Made by a program: the position numbers and the translations under genes. This document shows, piece by piece, positions 1 to 5,688 of a stretch of 5,688 nucleotides of DNA (within the stretch, counting starts at the first letter, position 1; every line of letters starts with the position of its first letter). The notes under the pieces are model-generated. The model was not told where the DNA came from, made no database searches, and was given only the letters and a program-made list of their open reading frames with translations. The stretch is from a bacterium (GTDB lineage: Bacteria; Bacteroidota; Ignavibacteria; Kapaibacteriales; UBA2268), in NCBI GenBank assembly GCA_024710535.1, contig JANJUO010000126.1, positions 1 through 5,688 of the forward strand, written 5' to 3'.

Positions 1-17
1 TCAGTTGTTACAACTGA
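1..17. repeat. Perfect short hairpin (7-bp stem, 3-base loop) at window edge
   Basis: TCAGTTG and CAACTGA are exact reverse complements around TTA. The stem may extend leftwards beyond the window, since CAACTGACG continues to base 19. The first ten bases, TCAGTTGTTA, recur exactly at 168-177, inside the second hairpin, so the two structures are related copies. No T-run follows on the plus strand, so this copy does not look like a terminator in that direction. Confidence 0.7.
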
Positions 18-36
18 CGCATAAGAGAATTTCCCC

Positions 37-115
37 AGACATCCGATGTTTTGCAAAAATTATGATGAATCTGATTTAAGAGCTGTGGAAACTTTAAAAG
101 AAACATCGGATGTCT
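37..115. repeat. Perfect 15-bp inverted repeat with 49-base spacer
   Basis: The arm at 37-51 (AGACATCCGATGTTT) is the exact reverse complement of the arm at 101-115 (AAACATCGGATGTCT). Each arm also contains its own odd palindrome: ACATC-C-GATGT at 39-49 and ACATC-G-GATGT at 103-113. Outside the arms, TGACG (15-19) and CGTCA (126-130) also face each other as inverted copies, giving a longer, interrupted symmetry of about 15-130. This is the layout of a palindromic intergenic repeat or a small transposable element. Single-copy dyads for a DNA-binding protein are an alternative. Confidence 0.75.
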
Positions 116-195
116 TATTGCAAGCCGTCATTCATAACAAAGTGAGAAATCCAGAAATATTGTTCCGTCAGTTGTTAGGGCTGACGGATTTTTAA
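46..195 (+). CDS. Possible 49-residue small protein, or spurious frame inside a repeat element
   Basis: An ATG-to-TAA frame on the plus strand begins MFCKNYDESDLRAVETLK and ends FRQLLGLTDF; I recognise no family. The frame is also open upstream of the ATG back to a TAA at 22-24. For coding: a plausible amphipathic, charged composition and an uninterrupted frame in AT-rich DNA. Against: there is no ribosome-binding site or obvious promoter, the ATG sits inside a palindromic repeat arm (39-49), and the last codons overlap a terminator-like hairpin so that the stop lies just after its T-run. It is convergent with the OmpA-family gene, the two stop codons being 13 bases apart. I lean towards an incidental frame in a dispersed repeat, or the 3' remnant of a mobile-element gene. 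Confidence 0.25.
   Translation: MFCKNYDESDLRAVETLKETSDVLLQAVIHNKVRNPEILFRQLLGLTDF
164..193 (+). terminator. Terminator-like hairpin followed by a T-run, between convergent reading frames
   Basis: The stem TCCGTCAG (164-171) pairs perfectly with CTGACGGA (181-188) around a 9-base loop, followed by five T at 189-193, fitting an intrinsic terminator for plus-strand transcription. Read on the minus strand, the hairpin lies 16 bases beyond the end of the OmpA-family stop codon, but AACAATATTTC follows it rather than a T-run, so it would be at best a weak terminator for the operon. It shares TCAGTTGTTA with the hairpin at 1-17, so it may equally be part of the repeat element. Confidence 0.45.
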
Positions 196-208
196 CCGTA
201 ATTTTATT

Positions 209-2149
209 TTAATCAATAATACGCACAATTACAGAGCGGTTTAATATTCTGAAATAAGGATTTCCATTATCGTAAATACCGCCATTTTTCAAGTTCAGAT
301 TTGCGTCTTCTTTATGAATTGCAAGTAATTTTATTACTGCATTGGCACGTTTTTCGGCTAATTTTATATTATATTCTTCCAAACCAAAATTATCTGTCAT
401 TGCAATTAATTCAATTTTTTTGCCTTTTGAAATTTCACTTTTAATGAAATCAATCGAATTTGTATTGATGTATGATAATTTATCATTATCGAAATCAAAA
501 TACCCAACTATGAATTGGCTAATATTTTTTCCATTTGCTTCGATATTTCTGTTAGTTTTGGTTTCGATAATAGTATCAATTTTGTTAATTTTGATTTGAA
601 TTTTATCTGATTTTGATTGATTTTCCATATCACTAAAATTATATAAAATAGAAAACTGATCAATATTTGGCAAATCAGGAGCAAATTCTTTTGAAATTTT
701 ATTATTTCCCCTTTTTAAATTACTTCCATCAATCAGATTTTGTATTTTTCCGGCAGAATTCAATTCAACTTTATATTCAGATAAATCATTATCATTTTTT
801 ATATCAATTACAAAATTGAATTTATTATTTGGAATGAATTCCATACTTTGGGGATATATCAATTTTGCATCAATTAATTTCTCTTCAGCATCAACAAAAT
901 ATTTATTATTATCGATAAATACTTCAATTTTTCTAAATTCATCAGACATTTCAACTTTGGAAACTTGCTTTTTGGATATTTTTGAATAACTTTTTTTATA
1001 ATTATTAATATTTAGAATTTTTGCAAGTTGTTCAATTCTCAAATTTTGAAATTGTTCAGTTTCATCTGTTGAATATGAAACAAATTCAATTTTGGCATTT
1101 GTATTGTTTTTGAGATAATCAGCTAGTTTTTCGCTCAAATCATCATTCTCAATTTTGAATGGAATATGATTTATGCTTTCACTATCTTTATAAAAGAAAA
1201 TAGTTGGAATTGGATTTGTATTTACTGATTTAACATAATAATTATAAAAATTGATTTGAGAATTTGGCAACAATTTTTCATTATTATATGATACTTCAAA
1301 ATTGTTTACAAGCAAATCTCCTTTTTCCGCCTTTATTTCAAGAATTTCCGGCTTAATAGTAGGAGGATTTATCGGTTTTGGCAAATCTTTCTTTGGAATA
1401 TTATAATGTACAGCCACACCGACTCTCAATACATTCACAGACCAATCTTGAGCCGTTGTTACATTTGAAAATGAATAAGCATATTCGATGTGCGGAACGA
1501 TTTCAAAAGCATCTGCTTTGTAAACACTATAATTCAATCCCGCTTTTAATGCGAAATAAAAACTTTGTGCAAGAGGAATATCGCCACTATATTCGTTGCG
1601 ATATTTCTTTCCACCGGTAAAATACACATCTGCTGGCTCAACCAATTTTTCACTTTGAGAAAAAGTCTTAGAAATCGGAAAGCCAACATCAAAACCAAGT
1701 TTGACGCCTAAGGGAATATCAGCTAAAGGATTAACGACAACTGCCTGACCGATATTCAAATAATTTAGATTTGCCTCCAAAATATGCTCAACTGTGATTG
1801 GGCGATACGTGTTCTCAAGTAAATCATTGCCAATAAACTCATTTTGGGAATAATTAGCAGATAAATCACTCAATGACAATTGAGCGGAATATTTCAAGCC
1901 GCTCAAAAAATTCTTATCAAGCAAATAATCAAAGCCAACAAAAAAAGTATATCCAAGCCCCATTGTACTCTCGAAACTTGTACAACAATTCGGTATTCCT
2001 GATAATTTCTGAAAATCCGAATTATGCATATTCAAATTAAAATCCAAACCTGCAGTCAGAAAATACTCAGTATATCTTTTTGTTTGAGCATTACTCAAAT
2101 TTAATGCTATTAGAAATGAAATAACCAATAATAATTTATTTTTGTACAT
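209..2149 (-). CDS. OmpA-family outer membrane protein with N-terminal barrel and C-terminal peptidoglycan-binding domain
   Basis: A complete gene of 646 residues. A signal peptide is clear: basic MYKNK, a hydrophobic core, then SNA|Q, with cleavage likely after A21. Residues about 25-250 alternate aromatic/hydrophobic and polar residues in strand-length stretches (GLGYTFFVGFDY, FYFALKAGLNYSVY, VLRVGVAVHYN), consistent with an outer-membrane beta-barrel; NCC at 54-56 is notable. A proline-rich linker (about 252-268) follows. Residues about 300-420 look like a degenerate first OmpA-like domain (IFFYKDS, TDETEQFQNLRIEQLA). About 430-525 is a beta-rich Ig-like spacer. Residues 535-646 form a canonical OmpA C-terminal domain: FDFDNDKL, then TDNFGLEEYNIKLAEKRA, with D586 and R601 matching the conserved Asp and Arg that contact diaminopimelate in OmpA. 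Inferred role: an envelope protein linking outer membrane and peptidoglycan. It starts 7 bases after the upstream T9SS-cargo gene, so they are likely co-transcribed. The ATG at 2149 is supported by the signal peptide directly behind it. Confidence 0.93.
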   Translation of the reverse strand: MYKNKLLLVISFLIALNLSNAQTKRYTEYFLTAGLDFNLNMHNSDFQKLSGIPNCCTSFESTMGLGYTFFVGFDYLLDKNFLSGLKYSAQLSLSDLSANYSQNEFIGNDLLENTYRPITVEHILEANLNYLNIGQAVVVNPLADIPLGVKLGFDVGFPISKTFSQSEKLVEPADVYFTGGKKYRNEYSGDIPLAQSFYFALKAGLNYSVYKADAFEIVPHIEYAYSFSNVTTAQDWSVNVLRVGVAVHYNIPKKDLPKPINPPTIKPEILEIKAEKGDLLVNNFEVSYNNEKLLPNSQINFYNYYVKSVNTNPIPTIFFYKDSESINHIPFKIENDDLSEKLADYLKNNTNAKIEFVSYSTDETEQFQNLRIEQLAKILNINNYKKSYSKISKKQVSKVEMSDEFRKIEVFIDNNKYFVDAEEKLIDAKLIYPQSMEFIPNNKFNFVIDIKNDNDLSEYKVELNSAGKIQNLIDGSNLKRGNNKISKEFAPDLPNIDQFSILYNFSDMENQSKSDKIQIKINKIDTIIETKTNRNIEANGKNISQFIVGYFDFDNDKLSYINTNSIDFIKSEISKGKKIELIAMTDNFGLEEYNIKLAEKRANAVIKLLAIHKEDANLNLKNGGIYDNGNPYFRILNRSVIVRIID

Positions 2150-2170
2150 AATTTTTTTATCTGATAATTA
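2150..2170 (-). promoter_or_regulatory. A-rich translation initiation region without Shine-Dalgarno, at the gene junction
   Basis: Read on the minus strand, the upstream gene's TAA runs into an A-tract (seven A, plus-strand T at 2152-2158) and then TT before the ATG at 2149. There is no AGGAGG-like purine core in the preceding 20 bases. A-rich leaders lacking Shine-Dalgarno pairing are usual in Bacteroidota-type genomes. The 7-base gap leaves no room for a promoter, so the OmpA-family gene probably depends on read-through and translational coupling from the upstream gene. Confidence 0.5.
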
Positions 2171-5100
2171 TGAAATTAACTGCTTCTCTTTCTGATTTAT
2201 ATTTGAGAACAACTTTGTATTTGCCGACACTAATGTTTGATATATCGAAACTTCGAGAATTATCTCCGATTGAGGCAATAAATGTATCTTGGAAAATTAG
2301 ATTGCCATTTATATCCAAAAATTCAATTTCAAAATCAGAATTTACATCAGATTTGAAATCCAATTTGAATATTTCAGATGCAGGATTTGGACTGATTTTT
2401 TCTATTTTGAATGAATTTGTATTCCGTTCAGTTAATCTGTCATCACAAATATTAATCAATCTTAGTACTCCATTTTTGATGGTAGTATTAACTGTACTTC
2501 CCCAATATGCCGATGTATTTACAAATTCTACAGCAGAAACATCTGAATCGCCAAGACCGGCAACGCCATTTACATTTGCAACAAAACCCGTATCAGGAAA
2601 ATCTCCATATACTTTAAATTCGATATATCGCTTATTATCAATAATTTTATTTTTTGTAATTTCTCCAACTCCAAAATCAGAGCTGATATTCAAAGGAAGG
2701 AACAATCTTGGGTTAACTGTAAATTCAGCTGAAAAATATCGTTTGCCTTTGAATTGCCCATTGCCACCATTTCTAAACTTAAATGAAATTGTTGCATTAC
2801 CACGCGGATCTGCAACTGTATCCATAATTGTTACAATTGAAGTGCCGCGATATAGAGCTAATGGCAAAAATTTCTGAACAATGCATGGCTCAGTGTCGAA
2901 TTCAAGCTGGGCATCATTTTGATTTTGCTGAAGCCATTTCACCACTATTTTCTTCTTCTCACCGGGATTAATTGTCATCGGTAATGGTGTTTGAACAATA
3001 TAATTACCTGCCGGAATAATATTTATCGCATTATAAGTTAAAGGCAATGAGCCGGTATTTGAAATTTCCAACTCACGAGTATCTACATCAGGTAAAAACA
3101 ATAATTTTGAATGGCTATTATCCACAAACGAACCAATTCCAGTGGCAGTCAAATCAAAAAACATCATTACATTATCTTGATTTCCAAAGAAAATATTAAT
3201 TTTTGCTGTTACAGTTCCTAATTTACTTGGAATGTAATAAATCATTGCACGATAAGATTCACCGGGCTTAAGGATTGTATCTTTTGGCTGATTAATAAAA
3301 AATATGCCTGTTTCTTTTGTTAAATAACTCACATCTACTGTATTTATCAAAACAGGAATAGTGTCTGCATTTTTGAAAAGCGTGAGCATTTTGCGAACAG
3401 TATCGCCAATACAAACAGATCCCAAATTAAGTTCAGCAGTATTATATTCGAATTTTCTTGGCATAGAATAAGCCGCAACCGGTATTCTAATCAATCTGTT
3501 GCAAGATAAAAACTGAATCGTATCTCTAATCCAACCGGTATCTTTTGGGGCAAAAACAAAATTGAAATCCAAGCATTTATCTGGCATAAGATCAATACTC
3601 TGCCATTCGGATTCGAATTCAAAATGCTTACCAAATCTTAATTTTGCTTCGTGGAAAAGAGTCTTCACAGGTCCGGGATTGCAAATTGAATTTATGCGAT
3701 AACTTTTTTTGGTTGCGATATGTTGATTTCCAAGCATAATTTCATTTGTATTTATATCGGAATAAACTACAGAGAAATTGCCACCGGTGATTCTTTCTGG
3801 ATAATTAAATGCACGATATACCAAATCTCGCATATTATCTCCAGCCGAAGCAATAGCTTTTCCGTTATTAGCCATTTTTGCATAATACATTGTTCCCTGA
3901 TTTCCGGACATAGTAAAGCCATTTACGCTCGTTGCCATATCGTAAAAACCAAGCTGATTCTGCGATTGCGAGCCAATAAAAATACTTGTTGAGGCTGTAT
4001 TGAAAGTAAGCGTAACCGATTCGCCACCTGCCGGCTCGTAAACTCTGATGATATTTCCTGTTTTTGTATCGGTTACAAAGTGTTTGGTATTCAATCCTTG
4101 ATAATCCGAACCATCAAAAGTACTATATTTAACTTGAGAAAGTGCGAGATATCTGCCATTCGGTGAAGTGGCAACTTTTGAAATATTTGTAAGTTTAGGA
4201 TAAGAATTTTTCTGAATTAATGATAAATTAGGAATCGATAAATTATAGAGATCGCCATTGAGCAAAATCACTGATAATGTATCCATAGCAGGATTGAATG
4301 CGGCATCATTAATAATAGTTTCGAATTTTTCTGTTTTAATAATTTCAGATTTTTCAATATCAAAAAGCGATAATTGATTACCGAAATCAGGACTAAACGC
4401 AAGATATTTTTTCTTTGAATCCATTACCGTTTTTTTTATGGAAAATTCTGCATCAATCATTGATGTTTTATAAGGAAGAATACCATTGCTATAAGAAAAA
4501 TATGCTATTGAATCTCGATAACCATCATAATCATAATAAGTTACAAAAAATACTGTATCATCTTTGATATATTCGGCACCACTAACTTTAAATTTCTGAT
4601 TTTTACCGGCAGTATGTAGTTGATACTTTGCAATTTGAACCGGTTTTTCGGGTGTCAAATCCCATTCATAAATAAATCCATCTTCTGCAACATTAATCAG
4701 GCGGCTATCCGTTGAATTAAATGCCACCGCTTGCGGCAATGTGGCACCATCATTAATAGTAAATGCAGATGGTTCTTGGAATGATTGACTGACTCTAATT
4801 CTAACTTTATCTGAAATTTTATCGGGTACATTCCACACGTATTGTGAATCTTTTACAAACGCAATTTGAGTCCATTCGCCACCACCATCATAACTTACTT
4901 CAACTTTTGTAGCAAGATTTGTGGTATTCCCTCGCCATTTTATAACATATTTTTCGCAAGGAGTAAGCAATTCTCCACCAATCGGTTGAATCAATTTCAA
5001 AACCGTATTATTTGGAACAGTTTGCAAATTTCCATAAAGTGGTACAACGATTTTTAGTCCTTTTTGGTAATGAAAAGTAAGTTCATCATGATATGCATCA

Positions 5101-5688
5101 CTTGTTGATGGCTTAAAATATACAAAAAGTCGGTATGTTCCATAAGTAAATAATTCGCGAGGTGGCGGCTCATCATCACTACCGGAATTCGAGCCATCCC
5201 ATCTCATAATAAATACATTTTTATTTTTGACTGTAATTGAATCCAAATACATTTTTGATTCGGAAAAATCTTCATTAACAAGTAATCCTTTGAATTTAAA
5301 AAGCACGGGAATAGAATCACCCGGATTGCAACTGCCAAAATTATAATCTCTCACAGCAAAATCTTTCATATTGATACTCGCCTGCAAGTTGAAATAAGGA
5401 TTGACTTTTAATGGCTTGAAAAAATTACTGTTTGCTCCAACTTTTTTATCGACTGTAACAACCATCGCCGCTCTATAAGATGCTCCGGTAAAATCCTGTT
5501 TTTCGGGAATCCAAGTTACTTTAAACCAAGTGTTTATGAGTGGAGTAACTTCAATAGGTGCAGTAATAAAAGATCCCTCCATAATCACAATATGCTGTTT
5601 ATCGACAACAATCGGCACACCATTGTCAAGAACTCTGATTTCAGCAGTAAGTTTTGGAAAATTCGAATCATCTATTGTGTAATTATCA
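2157..5688 (-). CDS. Large secreted multidomain protein (ASH-like domains, beta-propeller, cohesin-like module) with T9SS type A sorting domain; N-terminus outside window
   Basis: Partial gene: the frame stays open from the GTG at 5618 through 23 more codons (reading DNYTIDDSNF... to LDNG) to the window edge, so the true start lies to the right. Residues below count from the first visible codon (1176 visible). Residues about 114-220 form an ASH/choice-of-anchor-D-like beta-sandwich (FGSCNPGDS ... VVPLYGN). Residues 230-303 are an Ig-like module (PIGGELLTPC, IKWRG, SYDGGGEW, YVWNVP). Residues about 314-633 carry recurring WD40-like strands (AVAFNSTDSRLI, AAFNPAMDTLSV, VATSPNGRYLAL), suggesting a beta-propeller. 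Three more ASH-like units span about 663-742, 743-852 and 853-948, with GSVCIGDT typical of the family. A cohesin-like sandwich covers about 949-1083, and 1097-1176 is a T9SS type A sorting tail (ISPNPASE, DINGNLIF, GKYKVVLKY). Known: such tails direct outer-membrane translocation by T9SS. Inferred: surface binding or adhesion; no catalytic motif was seen. The ligand is unknown. Stop is TAA at 2157-2159. Confidence 0.93.
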   Translation of the reverse strand, partial: DNYTIDDSNFPKLTAEIRVLDNGVPIVVDKQHIVIMEGSFITAPIEVTPLINTWFKVTWIPEKQDFTGASYRAAMVVTVDKKVGANSNFFKPLKVNPYFNLQASINMKDFAVRDYNFGSCNPGDSIPVLFKFKGLLVNEDFSESKMYLDSITVKNKNVFIMRWDGSNSGSDDEPPPRELFTYGTYRLFVYFKPSTSDAYHDELTFHYQKGLKIVVPLYGNLQTVPNNTVLKLIQPIGGELLTPCEKYVIKWRGNTTNLATKVEVSYDGGGEWTQIAFVKDSQYVWNVPDKISDKVRIRVSQSFQEPSAFTINDGATLPQAVAFNSTDSRLINVAEDGFIYEWDLTPEKPVQIAKYQLHTAGKNQKFKVSGAEYIKDDTVFFVTYYDYDGYRDSIAYFSYSNGILPYKTSMIDAEFSIKKTVMDSKKKYLAFSPDFGNQLSLFDIEKSEIIKTEKFETIINDAAFNPAMDTLSVILLNGDLYNLSIPNLSLIQKNSYPKLTNISKVATSPNGRYLALSQVKYSTFDGSDYQGLNTKHFVTDTKTGNIIRVYEPAGGESVTLTFNTASTSIFIGSQSQNQLGFYDMATSVNGFTMSGNQGTMYYAKMANNGKAIASAGDNMRDLVYRAFNYPERITGGNFSVVYSDINTNEIMLGNQHIATKKSYRINSICNPGPVKTLFHEAKLRFGKHFEFESEWQSIDLMPDKCLDFNFVFAPKDTGWIRDTIQFLSCNRLIRIPVAAYSMPRKFEYNTAELNLGSVCIGDTVRKMLTLFKNADTIPVLINTVDVSYLTKETGIFFINQPKDTILKPGESYRAMIYYIPSKLGTVTAKINIFFGNQDNVMMFFDLTATGIGSFVDNSHSKLLFLPDVDTRELEISNTGSLPLTYNAINIIPAGNYIVQTPLPMTINPGEKKKIVVKWLQQNQNDAQLEFDTEPCIVQKFLPLALYRGTSIVTIMDTVADPRGNATISFKFRNGGNGQFKGKRYFSAEFTVNPRLFLPLNISSDFGVGEITKNKIIDNKRYIEFKVYGDFPDTGFVANVNGVAGLGDSDVSAVEFVNTSAYWGSTVNTTIKNGVLRLINICDDRLTERNTNSFKIEKISPNPASEIFKLDFKSDVNSDFEIEFLDINGNLIFQDTFIASIGDNSRSFDISNISVGKYKVVLKYKSEREAVNFIIIR

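Noticed and set aside
1..193. CRISPR array
   Set aside because: The repeats are two related hairpins and one inverted pair, not regularly spaced direct repeats with unique spacers.
342..599. Plus-strand open frame with a hydrophobic C-terminal stretch resembling a membrane segment
   Set aside because: It is antisense to the canonical OmpA domain. The hydrophobic run (LLVLVSIIVSILLILI) is the reverse complement of lysine/asparagine/isoleucine/aspartate-rich coding sequence.
1378..1620. Plus-strand 80-codon open frame
   Set aside because: Antisense to the barrel region of the OmpA-family gene, with odd His/Arg/Cys-rich composition and no initiation signal.
2150..2158. Programmed frameshift joining the two genes across the A7 tract
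   Set aside because: The stop codon of the upstream gene precedes the A-tract in the reading direction, so slippage on the A-run could not bypass it. The downstream gene also has its own signal peptide, which needs a free N-terminus.
2170..2877. A 235-codon plus-strand open frame
   Set aside because: It lies entirely antisense to the cohesin-like and T9SS sorting-tail region of the large gene, whose translation shows clear family motifs. The plus-strand translation has no recognisable domain and is a by-product of codon composition.
3720..3992. Plus-strand 90-codon open frame
   Set aside because: Antisense to the propeller region. Its Ile/Cys/His/Ser-rich translation has no domain character.
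4866..5057. Plus-strand 63-codon open frame
   Set aside because: Antisense to the Ig-like module of the large gene, with no supporting start signal or motif.

Overview
This AT-rich window holds two long genes on the minus strand in a tight head-to-tail pair, and a short non-coding or repeat-like tail at its left end. The features point to the Bacteroidota/Chlorobi superphylum. These are a type IX secretion system (T9SS) C-terminal sorting domain, choice-of-anchor-D/ASH-type beta-sandwiches, an OmpA-family protein with a signal peptide ending in SNA|Q, and A/T-rich translation starts without a Shine-Dalgarno sequence. The OmpA protein layout (barrel, degenerate OmpA-like domain, Ig-like spacer, canonical OmpA domain) and the cohesin-like module before the sorting tail remind me most of Candidatus Kapabacteria / Ignavibacteria-type genomes. 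That placement is an inference from pattern memory, not from a search.

Right and centre (2157-5688, minus strand): a very large secreted multidomain protein whose N-terminus lies beyond the right edge of the window. Its reading frame stays open to the last complete codon, so the GTG at 5618 is not a credible start. It contains N-terminal beta-sandwiches, an Ig-like module, a WD40-like beta-propeller, further ASH-like domains, a cohesin-like module and a T9SS type A sorting domain. It is probably exported by T9SS and attached to the cell surface or released.

Left centre (209-2149, minus strand): seven bases downstream of that gene begins a 646-residue outer-membrane protein. It has a signal peptide, an N-terminal beta-barrel-like region and a C-terminal peptidoglycan-binding OmpA domain. 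The two genes are almost certainly co-transcribed from a promoter to the right of the window. Together they look like a cell-envelope unit, one surface-exposed secreted protein and one barrel tied to peptidoglycan. No enzyme is visible.

Left end (1-208): a cluster of dyad symmetries. It has two hairpins sharing the core TCAGTTGTTA and a perfect 15-bp inverted repeat whose arms are themselves palindromic. The right-hand hairpin resembles a plus-strand terminator. A 49-codon plus-strand open frame (46-195) runs through these repeats and may be incidental. This looks like a dispersed palindromic repeat or a small mobile-element remnant, and it is the least explained part of the window.
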